NCBI RefSeq assembly: GCF_014323565.1
Contig: NZ_CP058669.1
Span: forward strand, 2,383,501 to 2,447,500
Length of the DNA stretch: 64,000 nucleotides
DNA from: Hyphobacterium sp. CCMP332
GTDB lineage: Bacteria > Pseudomonadota > Alphaproteobacteria > Caulobacterales > Maricaulaceae
Direction: 5' to 3'
Every line of letters begins with the position of its first letter. Position 1 is the stretch's first letter. Both the position numbers and the translations under genes were made by a program. Below the pieces are notes generated by a model that was given only the letters and a program-made list of their open reading frames with translations, ran no database searches and was not told the origin of the DNA. Below, piece by piece: positions 34,477 to 44,723 of this stretch.

Positions 34477-36635
34477 CAGCGCGCCAGTCGCAGCGCGTTG
34501 AGCGTGACCAGCAGCGAGGAGGCCGACATGGCAATGGCAGCCACCAGTGGTGTCACGAAACCGAATGTGGCGAGTGGCACGGCGATCATGTTGTAAGCGA
34601 CCGAAAGACCGAAATTCTCCAGCACCCGGCGTTTCGCCTTGCGGGCAATGATGATGGTTTCGGGAATGGCAGACAGCCGGTCCCGCTGGATCACGAAATC
34701 GGCCGCTGCCTTGGAGATGTCGGCGGCACTGGCGAGCGACATGGAAACATGCGCCGATGCCAGGGCCGGAGCATCATTCAACCCGTCACCGATCATCAGA
34801 ACGTGCCGGTGCTCGCCGCGAGCGGTCTCCAGGGCGGCAATCTTCTCGGCCGGTTTCAGCCCGGCCTGCCAGTTATCCATGCCCAGCGTCTGCGCCATTC
34901 CCGCGACGGCCTCGGCATGGTCGCCGGACAGGATACGGGCCGGCAGGCCCAGCTTTTCGACCGCCCGTACGGCCTCGGCTGCGTCATTGCGCAATTGGTC
35001 GGCAAAGGCAAAACGCACGGGTGCCCGGTCTCCGGATTGCAGCCAGACTTCCGAGACCGCTTCGCCCGTCGCTTCAATCCCCATCCAGCTGGCCGAGCCC
35101 AGCCGCACGCGCTGGCCGTCAATCACCGCTTCCAGACCGCCGCCGGGGGTTTCGGTCACGCCGTCCGCCACTGCGCCCATCCCGGCGAGATCCGCAATCG
35201 CCCGCGACAGGGGATGACGGCTGGTCCGGGCGAGCAGCGCAGCGCGCTCGAAATCGGCATCGGTTATGGTGTCGCGATTGACCAGTTGCGGCTTGCCGAT
35301 GGTCAGCGTCCCGGTCTTGTCGAACGCGGCCAGATCGGCCTCGGCCAGCCTTTCCAGCGCATCGCCGGACTTGACCAGCACGCCCGACCTGTAAAGCCGC
35401 CCGCAGGCCACCACCTGCACCGCCGGAACGGCCAGGGCCAGTGCGCAGGGGCAGGTAATGATCAACAGGGCAATCGCATTGAGAATGGCGGTCCGGGGCT
35501 CAGCCCCCACGACGATCCAGCCGACCAGCGTCAGCGCCGCCAGCGTGTGCACGATGGGCACGTAAAGCCGCGCCGCGTGATCGGCGAGCTTTACATAGCG
35601 CGAGCGGTTCTGTTCGCCGGCCTCGACCAGCCGGGTAATCTCTGCCAACAGCGAATCATCGCGCCGGGCTGTCGCGCGGACTTTCAATGCCGCGCCCAGA
35701 TTGACCATACCGGAGAATATCTCTGCGCCCGGCGCAGCATCAACCGGTCTTGTTTCCCCCGTCACCAGCGCCGCATCAAGATGGCTGGTCCCCTCGATCA
35801 CCTCTGCATCGACGGGAACCTTCTCACCCGCCGCGATCAGCAAAACATCTCCGGGCCGGACATCGCGGGCGGGAACGGCTTTCAGCTGGCCATCCACGCC
35901 GATGCGGCTGGCAGTCGCCGCCTGCATTGCCGCCAGTTGCCGTGCTGCTGCTCCCGCCTTGGCCCGCAGCCGGCTGTTCAGCCAGCGTCCGATCAGAAGG
36001 AAGAAGAGCAGCATCACGGCAGCATCGAAATAGGCTTCCTCGCCGCCCTGTATGGTTTCGTAGAGGGAGAGGCCGCAGGCCAGCGTCACCGCCAGCGAGA
36101 TCGGCACATCCATATTGACCTGCCGGTTCCTCAGCGCCGCCAATGCCGATGAAAAGAAGGGCCGTCCGGAAAAGGCGACGGCCGGCAGGGCGATCAGGGC
36201 GGATATCCAGTGAAACAGGTCGCGCGTCTGTGCGCTCATATCCGTTCCGGCCCAGACAGAGACCGAAAACAGCATGACATTTGCGGTCGCAAAGGCCGCC
36301 ACTGCCATGGCGATCAACAGGCGCCGCTCTTCCTGAGTGGTGGCATCGGCACCGGTTTCCGGCTCGAACGGCGTCGCCGGATAGCCGATCTCGCCCAGCT
36401 TTCTCACCATATCGCGGGCGCGGGCCGCCGGGCCGCTCCAGACCAGCGACAGGCGTCCGGTCGACAGATTCAGCCGCGCATGGGAGACGCCGTCAAAGTC
36501 GCGCATGGCGGTTTCCACACGCGAAATGCAGCCCGCGCAATGCACGCCGGAGACAAGCAGATCCATTTCCTGATGGCCGTCGCGCGCCCGCACGAAGGCT
36601 TCAGGATCAATCCCGCTGGCATCTATTGCAGCCAT
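34476..36635 (-). CDS. ccoI: Copper-exporting P1B-type ATPase CcoI for cbb3 assembly
   Basis: A 719-residue heavy-metal P-type ATPase (FixI/CcoI group) that supplies copper for the binuclear centre of cbb3 oxidase. The N-terminal metal-binding domain has GVHCAGC (Cys33, Cys36). The membrane CPC motif (CPCALALAVP), the phosphorylation site DKTGTL, and the hinge GDGLNDAPAL are all present, with about eight helices. It overlaps ccoH by 13 bp and ccoS by 1 base, consistent with one polycistronic message. Confidence 0.95.
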   Translation of the reverse strand: MAAIDASGIDPEAFVRARDGHQEMDLLVSGVHCAGCISRVETAMRDFDGVSHARLNLSTGRLSLVWSGPAARARDMVRKLGEIGYPATPFEPETGADATTQEERRLLIAMAVAAFATANVMLFSVSVWAGTDMSAQTRDLFHWISALIALPAVAFSGRPFFSSALAALRNRQVNMDVPISLAVTLACGLSLYETIQGGEEAYFDAAVMLLFFLLIGRWLNSRLRAKAGAAARQLAAMQAATASRIGVDGQLKAVPARDVRPGDVLLIAAGEKVPVDAEVIEGTSHLDAALVTGETRPVDAAPGAEIFSGMVNLGAALKVRATARRDDSLLAEITRLVEAGEQNRSRYVKLADHAARLYVPIVHTLAALTLVGWIVVGAEPRTAILNAIALLIITCPCALALAVPAVQVVACGRLYRSGVLVKSGDALERLAEADLAAFDKTGTLTIGKPQLVNRDTITDADFERAALLARTSRHPLSRAIADLAGMGAVADGVTETPGGGLEAVIDGQRVRLGSASWMGIEATGEAVSEVWLQSGDRAPVRFAFADQLRNDAAEAVRAVEKLGLPARILSGDHAEAVAGMAQTLGMDNWQAGLKPAEKIAALETARGEHRHVLMIGDGLNDAPALASAHVSMSLASAADISKAAADFVIQRDRLSAIPETIIIARKAKRRVLENFGLSVAYNMIAVPLATFGFVTPLVAAIAMSASSLLVTLNALRLAR

Positions 36636-37081
36636 ATCTCCTGTTCCATCTCAAACGGCGGACCCTCCGGGGTTGACACCACCAGCGTCCAGCGGCCGTC
36701 CGGAATATCGGCCTGTGTGGCATAGACGCCGGGCCCGTCACCGCGCAAGTCCAGCACGATATCCAGATTGGAATCCGCCGGATGGCGCAGCCGCGCATCC
36801 AGCATCAGACCGGTCACACCCTGCCCGTCCGCATCGGAAATCTCGATCCGGACGCCGGTCTCGCTGACCGTGCTGATGGCGGTCCAGCCCAGCTCTGCCT
36901 GCGCCTCGCGGCGCGCCAGCGTGTCATTGTAATTGATGCCCTGGATATAGGAGCGCGGCTCATCCTCCCCCCGGAAGGTGCGGAAGGCCTGCGTCAGGAA
37001 AACCGCATTGACGGCAATGATGACCCCGAAAAAGATCAGCAGGCCGATGAGGACGTGATAGCCCTTGATTTCACGGATCAT
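36623..37081 (-). CDS. ccoH: FixH/CcoH assembly protein
   Basis: A 152-residue protein with a single N-terminal transmembrane helix (LIGLLIFFGVIIAVNAVFLT) and a periplasmic beta-domain, as in FixH/CcoH, an assembly factor that stays associated with cbb3 oxidase. The conserved YIQGINYNDTLARREAQ follows the helix, and the C-terminal portion ends in a beta strand (DGRWTLVVSTPEG). It overlaps ccoG by 4 bp upstream and ccoI by 13 bp downstream. Confidence 0.92.
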   Translation of the reverse strand: MIREIKGYHVLIGLLIFFGVIIAVNAVFLTQAFRTFRGEDEPRSYIQGINYNDTLARREAQAELGWTAISTVSETGVRIEISDADGQGVTGLMLDARLRHPADSNLDIVLDLRGDGPGVYATQADIPDGRWTLVVSTPEGPPFEMEQEIWLQ

Positions 37082-38562
37082 CGTGGACCTCCCGACAGGA
37101 AGACGGTTTCGGCTGTGCGCGTTTCGTCCGAGCCTTGCGGCGAGACAGTGAAGACCACGCTTTCATTGCTGGTCGTGATGGTGTCGCGCGGGACGGTCAG
37201 GAAGAGGCGGAAATCCTGCGTCCGCTCGGCGGGCACATCCACGGTGAGGCCGCGCGTGGCCTCCTGCCCCAGAATCCGCCACTCCAGCCCGTCCGGCCCG
37301 TCAATCTCCACCGTGTATTCCAAGTCATCATGGGTGCGGTTGATGATTTTCAGCGTATAGCCATTGCGCACTGACCCGTCCGACAGGGTGACGAAATTCG
37401 GATTGCGATCGCGCGTGACATTGACGTCCAGGCTGGCGCGCGTCGTGAGGCCGAACAGCATGATGGAACCGGCAATCGCCAGCGAGACCGCATAGACCAG
37501 CACACGCGGGCGCAGGAATTTGTAGACCGGAGCCAGCCCGGCCTGGCGGCGGTCGATATTGATATCGGTGTCATAGGAGATGAGGCCGGTCGGGCGATCG
37601 ACCTTCTTCATGATGTCGTCGCAGGCATCAATGCACAGCGCACACTGGATGCATTCCAGCTGCGAGCCATTGCGGATATCAATCCCCATAGGGCAGGCCA
37701 CGACGCAGGCCTTGCAATCAATGCAATCACCGCGCCCGTCCCAGCTCTCGCCCTTCTTGTGGGGCCCGCGCGGTTCGCCGCGATCCACCCGGTAGGCGAC
37801 ATTCAGCGCATCCCGGTCCGTCATCGCCGCCTGTATCCGCGGCCACGGGCACATATAGGTGCAAACCTGCTCGCGCATCGTCCCGGCGAGCGTGTAGGTG
37901 GTGAAGGTCAGAACCCCGAAAAACAGATAGGCCGACATCGGCGATCCGCCGGTGAAGAAGTGTGACAGCGTGTCATAGGCGTCGTGGAAATAGAGGATCC
38001 ACGCCCCGCCTGTCGCCCCGGCAATCAGCAGCCAGACGGCGTGTTTGCCGGTTTTACGCCACGCCTTGTTGAACGACCATTTGGCACGGTCCAGCTTGAT
38101 CCGCTTGTTGCGGTCGCCCTCGAATATCCGCTCGACGGCGATGAACAGGTCGGTCCAGACCGTCTGCGGACAGGCATAGCCACACCAGACCCGGCCAAAC
38201 AGGGCAGACACCAGAAACAGCGCCAGCGCTGCAATGATCAGAAGCCCGGAGACATAATAGATCTCCTGCGGCCAGATCTCGATGAAGAAGAAATAGAAGC
38301 GCCGGCCCTCGAAATCGATCAGCACGGCCTGGTCCGGTGCCGAGGCCCCGCGGTCCCAGCGCAGGAAGGGGATGAAGTAATACGCCCCCAGCGCCAGCAG
38401 CATGAACACCCATTTGGCGAAACGGAATTTTCCGTGCACCAGCTTGGGATAGATCTGCTCGCGCTTTTTATACAGCTTGCGCTGGGTGGCGTCATTCACC
38501 GCCTCGACCTGGTGGGTTTCGACACCGGGGGCGGAAATCAGATTATGTCTGGCCGTGCTCAT
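37078..38562 (-). CDS. ccoG: Polyferredoxin CcoG (RdxA/FixG)
   Basis: A 494-residue membrane protein with about five helices and two 4Fe-4S clusters: CIDCKACVVACPMGID and CIQCALCIDACDDIM. CcoG is a cupric reductase that provides Cu(I) for cbb3 oxidase assembly. The N-terminal cytoplasmic segment (YKKREQIYPKLVHGKF) and the membrane motif GYACPQTVWTDLF are typical, and the C terminus is an Ig-like periplasmic domain (FixG_C). It lies 41 bp after ccoP and overlaps ccoH. Confidence 0.95.
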   Translation of the reverse strand: MSTARHNLISAPGVETHQVEAVNDATQRKLYKKREQIYPKLVHGKFRFAKWVFMLLALGAYYFIPFLRWDRGASAPDQAVLIDFEGRRFYFFFIEIWPQEIYYVSGLLIIAALALFLVSALFGRVWCGYACPQTVWTDLFIAVERIFEGDRNKRIKLDRAKWSFNKAWRKTGKHAVWLLIAGATGGAWILYFHDAYDTLSHFFTGGSPMSAYLFFGVLTFTTYTLAGTMREQVCTYMCPWPRIQAAMTDRDALNVAYRVDRGEPRGPHKKGESWDGRGDCIDCKACVVACPMGIDIRNGSQLECIQCALCIDACDDIMKKVDRPTGLISYDTDINIDRRQAGLAPVYKFLRPRVLVYAVSLAIAGSIMLFGLTTRASLDVNVTRDRNPNFVTLSDGSVRNGYTLKIINRTHDDLEYTVEIDGPDGLEWRILGQEATRGLTVDVPAERTQDFRLFLTVPRDTITTSNESVVFTVSPQGSDETRTAETVFLSGGPR

Positions 38563-38603
38563 TTTTGCACTATGCCTTTATTCGGGGAGGAAAGGGATGC
38601 GGC

Positions 38604-39518
38604 TTATTCGCCTGCTGCCCCCTCGGCTTCGGCTGCCGCTTCACCGCCGCCGAGTGAGTAGACATAGGTGGCGAGAGCCGTGATCGTCGGATCGTTGAGG
38701 CGGCCTTCCCAGGCGGGCATCACACCATAGGGTCCGCGCCAGATCGTATTCTCGATCTCTTCCGGGCTACTGCCATAAAGCCAGACCGCATCGGTCAGAT
38801 TGGGCGCGCCCTGGGACTGGTCGCCCATGCCATTATCTCCATGACAGGTGGCACACTGGTTGGCGAAGACGGCTCCGCCCGCATCCAGCGCGGCCGCGTC
38901 AAAGCCGGTTTCGCCCGACAGGCTCAGGACATAATCGCGAACGTGACGGATTTCCTCGCGCGACAGCAGGCCGTCAGCCCCATAGGCCGGCATTTGCGAG
39001 AAGCGCGTTTCGGGATGGTCCGAGCGGATGCCGACCACCAGCGTATGGCGGATATCTTCAAAGGAGCCGCCCCACAGCCAGACATCGTCATTGAGGTTGG
39101 GATAGCCGACAAAACCCTGCGCGCCGGCACCGTGGCAGGTCGAGCAGAAGTTTCCGAAGGTGGATTCGCCCGCCGCCAGCGCAAAGCGGAAAAGCGCCGG
39201 ATCAGATTCGATGGCGCCATAACCGTCGGCCGCTTCCAGTCGCGTAAAGAAGTCCGCGCGCGAGGCCTGCAAGGCGTTCAGGTCATTGGCCACATTGACG
39301 CGTTCGGAATTGCCGACGACGCCGGTTGTGTGGCCCTGCATGCCCGGCGGTGCGGGCCAGGCCGGCATCAGCACCCAGTAGACAACGGACCAGGCAATCG
39401 AGGCGTAGAAAATCCACAGCCACCAGCGCGGCAGGGGATTGTCCAGCTCGCGGATACCGTCCCACTCATGACCGGTCGTTTCCGTGCCGGTTTCCTCGTC
39501 GATATGTTTCTCAGACAT
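38604..39518 (-). CDS. ccoP: cbb3 oxidase subunit III, di-haem cytochrome c CcoP
   Basis: A 304-residue membrane-anchored cytochrome with one helix (WWLWIFYASIAWSVVYWVL) and two c-type haem sites, CSTCH and CATCH, in tandem cytochrome c domains. It passes electrons from soluble cytochrome c to CcoO. The start at 39518 gives MSEKHIDEETGTETTGHEWDG-like sequence typical of CcoP (TTGHEWDGI) and overlaps ccoQ by 8 bp. The C terminus is Ala/Glu-rich, unusual only in composition. Confidence 0.95.
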   Translation of the reverse strand: MSEKHIDEETGTETTGHEWDGIRELDNPLPRWWLWIFYASIAWSVVYWVLMPAWPAPPGMQGHTTGVVGNSERVNVANDLNALQASRADFFTRLEAADGYGAIESDPALFRFALAAGESTFGNFCSTCHGAGAQGFVGYPNLNDDVWLWGGSFEDIRHTLVVGIRSDHPETRFSQMPAYGADGLLSREEIRHVRDYVLSLSGETGFDAAALDAGGAVFANQCATCHGDNGMGDQSQGAPNLTDAVWLYGSSPEEIENTIWRGPYGVMPAWEGRLNDPTITALATYVYSLGGGEAAAEAEGAAGE

Positions 39519-39702
39519 GGGTTTCGTCCTTTTTCCCGTCCTCGGAAGGCGGGGCATCATCATTCAGCGGCATGCGGGCAGCGGCATCGAATTTATCGCG
39601 GTTCTTCGGCCACAGGGCGTAGACCAGTACGCCGATAAAGACGGTGAAGAAGAACAACAGACCCCAAGTCTGCGCGAAACTGGCCAGTGCCTCATACATC
39701 AT
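39511..39702 (-). CDS. ccoQ: cbb3 oxidase small subunit CcoQ
   Basis: A 63-residue single-helix protein (GLLFFFTVFIGVLVYALW then PKNRDKFDAAARMPLND), the classical CcoQ sequence, which stabilises the interaction of CcoP with the core. Two consecutive ATGs open the gene; either may be used. It lies 8 bp after ccoO and overlaps ccoP by 8 bp. Confidence 0.93.
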   Translation of the reverse strand: MMYEALASFAQTWGLLFFFTVFIGVLVYALWPKNRDKFDAAARMPLNDDAPPSEDGKKDETHV

Positions 39703-39710
39703 TGCCGCTC

Positions 39711-40466
39711 CTAGCGCTGGTTCTCGTCGGCTTCGGGCTCATAGGTGGAGAAATCCACCATCGTGCCCAGCACCTGCAGATAGGCGATCAATGCGTCCAT
39801 CTCGGTGATGACATCGCTATTGCCGTCGAAATTGCGGATCTGCGCACCCGGATAACGGGCCAGCAAGTCGTCATAGCCGGAGGAAAACTCGTCGACCTGG
39901 GCTTCCAGATCGGCAGCGGCATTTTCAATCGCCTCGTCCGAATAGGGGACGCCGAGAAACTGATTGACCCGGAGGTGGGCAGAGATGGTGGAATAATCAA
40001 GCGCCGCATCCTGGAGGAAGGCATAGGGCGGCATGATCGATTCCGGCACCACCGATTGCGGGTGGATCAGATGGTCGCGATGCCATTCATCCGAATAGCG
40101 GCCGCCGACCCGCGCCAGATCCGGCCCGGTGCGTTTCGACCCCCACTGGAAGGGGCGGTCATACATGCTTTCCGCCGCCAGCGAGTAATGGCCATAGCGC
40201 TCCACTTCGTCGCGCAGGGGACGGATCATCTGCGAGTGACAGTTATAACAGCCCTCGCGCAGATAGATTTGCCGGCCCATCAGCTCCAGCGGAGAATAGG
40301 GACGCACGCCTTCGACCTCTTCAATCGTCGAATCGAGATAGAAGAGCGGGGCGATCTCGATAATGCCGCCGATGGAGATGGTCACGACCACGCCCAGCGT
40401 CAGGATCAGCGAGTTCTTCTCGAAGAACTTCTGGTGGAAGCTCGGTTTTTGCGGTGTATCAGCCAT
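39711..40466 (-). CDS. ccoO: cbb3 oxidase subunit II, mono-haem cytochrome c CcoO
   Basis: A 251-residue membrane-anchored cytochrome c. One helix near the N terminus ([19 protein letters not shown]) is followed by [23 protein letters not shown], with the haem-binding CYNCH, and by the conserved YGHYSLAAE and [19 protein letters not shown] segments; M in PESIMPPY is the likely axial ligand. The ATG at 40466 begins 10 bp after the ccoN stop. The subunit takes electrons from CcoP and passes them to CcoN. Confidence 0.96.
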   Translation of the reverse strand: MADTPQKPSFHQKFFEKNSLILTLGVVVTISIGGIIEIAPLFYLDSTIEEVEGVRPYSPLELMGRQIYLREGCYNCHSQMIRPLRDEVERYGHYSLAAESMYDRPFQWGSKRTGPDLARVGGRYSDEWHRDHLIHPQSVVPESIMPPYAFLQDAALDYSTISAHLRVNQFLGVPYSDEAIENAAADLEAQVDEFSSGYDDLLARYPGAQIRNFDGNSDVITEMDALIAYLQVLGTMVDFSTYEPEADENQR

Positions 40467-40476
40467 GAACCTGCTC

Positions 40477-42132
40477 CTATTCCGCCGGGATCGCACGCGG
40501 TTGCGGCGTGACCACGTCTTCGGTCTTGCTCACATCGCCTGTGATCGTCTTGTACATGTTGAACGCCATCAGGATGGCTCCGGCGAGGAAGAGCAGTCCG
40601 CCCGCCGCCCGGATGATGTAATAGGGATGCATGGCCTCGACCGTCTCGACGAAGGAATATTCCAGGAAGCCGAGATCATTGTAGGCGCGCCACATCAGAC
40701 CCTGCGTAATGCCTGATGGCCACATCGCCGCGATGTAGAGCAGGATGCCCAGTGTCGCGAGCCAGAAATGCCATTCAATGAGGGCGCGGCTCCACATGCC
40801 CTTTTTCTTCCATAGCCAGGGCACCATGCAATAGATCGCCCCGAAGGAGATCATGCCGACCCAGCCAAGGGCACCGGAATGCACGTGGCCAATGGTCCAG
40901 TCGGTATAGTGCGAGAGCGCATTGACCGCGCGGATACTCATCAGCGGGCCCTCAAAGGTCGACATGCCGTAGAAAGCGACCGAGACCACCATCATCCGCA
41001 CCACCGGATCGGTCCGCAGCTTGTCCCAGGCACCCGACAGCGTCATCAGGCCATTGATCATACCGCCCCAGGACGGCATCCACAGCATGATCGAGAAGGT
41101 CATGCCCAGCGTCTGCGCCCATTCCGGCAGCGCCGTATAGTGCAGATGGTGCGGCCCGGCCCAGATATAGATGAAGATCAGCGTCCAGAAGTGAACGATG
41201 GAAAGGCGGTAGGAATAGACCGGCCGGTCCACACGTTTCGGGATGAAATAATACATGATGCCGAGGAAGCCGGCCGTCAGGAAGAAGCCCACCGCATTGT
41301 GGCCATACCACCACTGCGTCAGCGCATTCTGCACCCCGGAAAACACCGAATAGCTGAACGAGCCGAACGGATCGACGGGGATCGACAGATTATTGACCAG
41401 GTGCAGGACGGCAATCGTCACGATGAAGGCCAGATAGAACCAGTTCGCCACATAGATATGCGGCTCCTTGCGCTTCCACAGCGTGCCGAGGAAGACCATC
41501 AGATAGGCGACCCAGACAATCGTTAGCCAGATATCCGCATACCATTCCGGCTCGGCATATTCCTGACCTTGTGTGACGCCCATCAGATAGCCGGTGGCGG
41601 CAATGACGATGAAGAACTGATAGCCCCAGAACACAAACCACGGCCACAAACCGCCTGCGAGGCGTGCGCGGCTGGTGCGCTGAACGACATAGAAGGAAGT
41701 GGCGATCAGGGCATTCCCGCCAAAGGCGAAAATGACCGCAGATGTGTGAAGGGGACGCAGGCGCCCGAAATTCAGAAAACCGAATTGCTCGAAGTAGAAG
41801 ATACCGGGCCATGCCAGTTGCAACGCCAGGATCAGCCCGACCAGAAGACCAGCAATAGCCCAGAACATGGTCGCGATCGCGCCCGCCTTGATGACGTTGT
41901 CATGGTAAAGGCCCTTTTCCTCCACCCGGCCATTGGCCGAATAGGCATTCACCACAAGGATGAGGCCGACAATGAACCCGCCCAGCATCAGCCAGCCATG
42001 CGCCACCATTTGCGGATCAACACCGCGGGCAGCTGCCATGAGGCTCCAGAAGGCACCGAGAATACAGATCAGTCCGATCAGCATCCCGTCGAGGCCGGAT
42101 GATTTTACCGGCATCGCTGTGGCTTGCGACAT
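40477..42132 (-). CDS. ccoN: cbb3 oxidase catalytic subunit I CcoN
   Basis: A 551-residue haem-copper oxidase core subunit with about 14 helices. Family sequences include [38 protein letters not shown] with the CuB His, [20 protein letters not shown] with further metal His, and [15 protein letters not shown]. It reduces oxygen at high affinity. First gene of the ccoNOQPGHIS series. The 231-bp gap to the divergent M3 peptidase gene must hold its promoter; I saw no convincing TTGAT-N4-ATCAA (FNR/FixK) box there. Confidence 0.97.
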   Translation of the reverse strand: MSQATAMPVKSSGLDGMLIGLICILGAFWSLMAAARGVDPQMVAHGWLMLGGFIVGLILVVNAYSANGRVEEKGLYHDNVIKAGAIATMFWAIAGLLVGLILALQLAWPGIFYFEQFGFLNFGRLRPLHTSAVIFAFGGNALIATSFYVVQRTSRARLAGGLWPWFVFWGYQFFIVIAATGYLMGVTQGQEYAEPEWYADIWLTIVWVAYLMVFLGTLWKRKEPHIYVANWFYLAFIVTIAVLHLVNNLSIPVDPFGSFSYSVFSGVQNALTQWWYGHNAVGFFLTAGFLGIMYYFIPKRVDRPVYSYRLSIVHFWTLIFIYIWAGPHHLHYTALPEWAQTLGMTFSIMLWMPSWGGMINGLMTLSGAWDKLRTDPVVRMMVVSVAFYGMSTFEGPLMSIRAVNALSHYTDWTIGHVHSGALGWVGMISFGAIYCMVPWLWKKKGMWSRALIEWHFWLATLGILLYIAAMWPSGITQGLMWRAYNDLGFLEYSFVETVEAMHPYYIIRAAGGLLFLAGAILMAFNMYKTITGDVSKTEDVVTPQPRAIPAE

Positions 42133-42363
42133 GGATAGTCCCCCAAATCAAACTTTGCTCTGCGGGATAATTCCACAGACCGGTTAACGGTAAAAGGGGA
42201 ATGTCCCCAAAAAGAATGTGGCATGCTGACACATGGCAGGGAGTCGCAGGCTCGGCCGCGTTGAACATTAACCTTCCGCAATGCGACGCAGTGGGGCATT
42301 TGCGATTCGCCCTTGTGACGCTAGGTTCCACGCCAGCCATTCACCTTTCCCGGAGAAAGACAC

Positions 42364-44640
42364 ATGAAACGCATTCTGATTACCACCACCAGCCTCGCTG
42401 CACTGGCGCTGGCCGCCTGCTCGCAAGAAGGCACAAACGGCACTGACGCGGAAGGCGCCAATATGGACAATACCGCCACCGAAACCGCCATGAATGCCGA
42501 CACCACATCAGATGACACCATGTCTGACGAAAGTGCGGACGCCATGGATTGGCAGGCCGAGCTGGAAACAAATCCGCTTCTGGCCGATCTGTCCGGCCCT
42601 TATGGCGGCGTGCCGCAATTTGGCGCCGCCAGCCTTGATCAGCTGGAATCTGCGGTCGAGGCCGGCATCGCCGCGCACCTCGCCGAGATCGATGCCATCG
42701 CCAACAACGCGGAACCCCCGACGTTTGAAAACACCATCGTTGCCATGGAGCGGGCCGGCGCACCGCTGGGCCGGGTCTTCAATTTCTGGGGCATCTGGTC
42801 GTCCAACATGTCATCGCCGGAATTCCGTGGCTTGCAGCGCGAACTTGCGCCGCGCCTGTCCGCCTACAATTCGCAGATCACGCAGAACCGGGCATTGTTC
42901 GACCGGATTCGCGCGGTTTATGAAGGCGATGAATTTGACAGCCTGCGTCCGGATCAGCAGCGCCTTGTCCAGCTCACCTATGACGGCTTTGCCCGCAATG
43001 GCGCGACGCTGGAAGGCGAAGCCGCCGAGCGCTATGCTGCCATCAATCTGCGCCTATCGGAATTGCACACGCAATTTGCCAACAATGTGCTGAACGATGA
43101 AGAAGCCTATGTCACCTACATCACCGCAGACCAGCTGAGCGGTCTCTCCGACTCGGTCATTTCGGCCTATGCCGCCGCCGCGGCCGAGCGCGGACGCGAG
43201 GGCGAATATGCCATCACCAATACCCGCTCCTCGATGGACCCTTTCCTGACCTTCTCTGACGAGCGCGATCTGCGCGAGACGGTCTGGCGCACCTATTACA
43301 ATCGCGGCGATAATGGCGATGAGTTCGACAATAACGCCGTGATCGCCGAAATCCTGCAGCTCCGCCACGAGCGCGTCGGCCTGCTCGGTTATGACAATTA
43401 CGCCCAGTGGCGTCTGGCCGACCGCATGGCCGGCACGCCCGAGCGGGCCATGGAGCTGATGGAAGCTGTCTGGCCGGCCGCCGTCGCCCGCGTCGAGGAA
43501 GAAGTCGCCGACATGCAGGCTCTGGCCGATGCGCGCGGGGACGACATCACCATCGAGCCCTGGGATTATCGCTATTACATGGAAAAGATCCGGCAGGATC
43601 GCTATGAGCTCGATTCCAACGAGGTGCGCCAGTACCTGCAGCTCGACAATCTCCTGCAGGCCATGTTCTTCGTCTCCGGCGAGCTCTTCAATTTCGAGTT
43701 CACGCAGATCACCGATGGCTCGGTACCGGTCTGGCATGAAGACGTCACCGTCTATGAAGTGACCGACCGGGACAGCGGCGAACATGTCGGCGTCTGGTAT
43801 CTCGATCCCTTCGCCCGCACCGGCAAGCGCTCGGGCGCCTGGGCGTCCTCCTTCCGGGGCCACACCACTTATGACGGTCAGGAAACCCCGCTCTCGACGA
43901 ATAATTCCAACTTCGTCGAACCGGCACCGGGCCAGCCTGTCCTGATTTCCTGGGACGATGCCAACACCTTCTTCCATGAATTCGGCCATGCCCTGCACAC
44001 TCTGTCGTCCAACGTCGCCTATCCGACGCTGAATGGCGGCGTCCGCGACTACACCGAATTCCAGTCGCAATTGCTCGAGCGCTGGCTCTCGACCGACGAG
44101 GTCATCGACAACTACTTCGTCCATGTCGAAACCGGCGAACCGATGCCGGACGAGCTGGTGGCCCGTATCGAGGCGGCCTCGACCTTCAATCAGGGTTTTG
44201 CCACCACCGAATATCTCGCTTCGGCCCTGGTCGACATGTACTACCACACGACCGACCCGGCCGGCATTGATCCGGACGCGTTCGAGCGCGAGACCATGGA
44301 GCGCCTCGGTGCCCCGTCCGAACTGGTCATGCGTCACCGCAGCCCGCATTTCGGACACATCTTCTCGGGTGAAGGATATTCCGCCGGCTATTACGGCTAT
44401 ATGTGGGCCGACGTCCTGACCTCGGATGCCGCAGAGGCCTTTGCCGAAGCGCCGGGCGGTTTCTATGACGAGACCGTCGCGGCCGCGCTGGTCGAGCATC
44501 TTTTCGCCCCGCGCAATTCGGTCGATCCGGCCGAGGCCTATCGCGCCTTCCGCGGACGTGATGCCGACATCGCGCCTTTGATGCGCGATCGCGGCTTCCC
44601 GGTTCCCGGTGAAGACGAGAGTGATAGCGGCGAGGAATAA
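42364..44640 (+). CDS. M3 family metallopeptidase, peptidyl-dipeptidase Dcp type, lipoprotein
   Basis: A 758-residue zinc peptidase. The N terminus is a lipoprotein signal (LAALALAACSQEG, lipobox LAAC), followed by an acidic Asn/Thr/Asp linker. The catalytic domain holds HEFGHALH (about residue 538), the thermolysin-like zinc motif of family M3, with GGVRDYTEFQSQLLERW supplying the third ligand Glu region and the C-terminal SAGYYGYMWADVL. Dcp-type enzymes release dipeptides from the C terminus of peptides. A periplasmic or outer-membrane-anchored location is implied. A strong terminator follows, separating it from the M14 gene. Confidence 0.93.
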   Translation: MKRILITTTSLAALALAACSQEGTNGTDAEGANMDNTATETAMNADTTSDDTMSDESADAMDWQAELETNPLLADLSGPYGGVPQFGAASLDQLESAVEAGIAAHLAEIDAIANNAEPPTFENTIVAMERAGAPLGRVFNFWGIWSSNMSSPEFRGLQRELAPRLSAYNSQITQNRALFDRIRAVYEGDEFDSLRPDQQRLVQLTYDGFARNGATLEGEAAERYAAINLRLSELHTQFANNVLNDEEAYVTYITADQLSGLSDSVISAYAAAAAERGREGEYAITNTRSSMDPFLTFSDERDLRETVWRTYYNRGDNGDEFDNNAVIAEILQLRHERVGLLGYDNYAQWRLADRMAGTPERAMELMEAVWPAAVARVEEEVADMQALADARGDDITIEPWDYRYYMEKIRQDRYELDSNEVRQYLQLDNLLQAMFFVSGELFNFEFTQITDGSVPVWHEDVTVYEVTDRDSGEHVGVWYLDPFARTGKRSGAWASSFRGHTTYDGQETPLSTNNSNFVEPAPGQPVLISWDDANTFFHEFGHALHTLSSNVAYPTLNGGVRDYTEFQSQLLERWLSTDEVIDNYFVHVETGEPMPDELVARIEAASTFNQGFATTEYLASALVDMYYHTTDPAGIDPDAFERETMERLGAPSELVMRHRSPHFGHIFSGEGYSAGYYGYMWADVLTSDAAEAFAEAPGGFYDETVAAALVEHLFAPRNSVDPAEAYRAFRGRDADIAPLMRDRGFPVPGEDESDSGEE

Positions 44641-44655
44641 TCTCGCCATTTCAAC

Positions 44656-44686
44656 CGGCCCGGAGCATCCTGCTCCGGGCCGTTTT
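44656..44686 (+). terminator. Rho-independent terminator after the M3 peptidase gene
   Basis: CGGCCCGGAGCA (44656-44667) pairs perfectly with TGCTCCGGGCCG (44671-44682) around a 3-nt loop and runs into TTTT. Confidence 0.9.
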
Positions 44687-44723
44687 GTATCTGCCTGACA
44701 TTCAGACCTTTTCGGGGACCTTC

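Noticed and set aside
42133-42363. FNR/FixK box upstream of ccoN
   Set aside because: I searched by eye for TTGAT-N4-ATCAA and found only fragments (for example AATCAAA near 42146); not good enough to call.
43054-44649. 531-codon minus-strand frame inside the M3 peptidase
   Set aside because: It is antisense to a gene with the HEFGH zinc motif and has no recognisable features.
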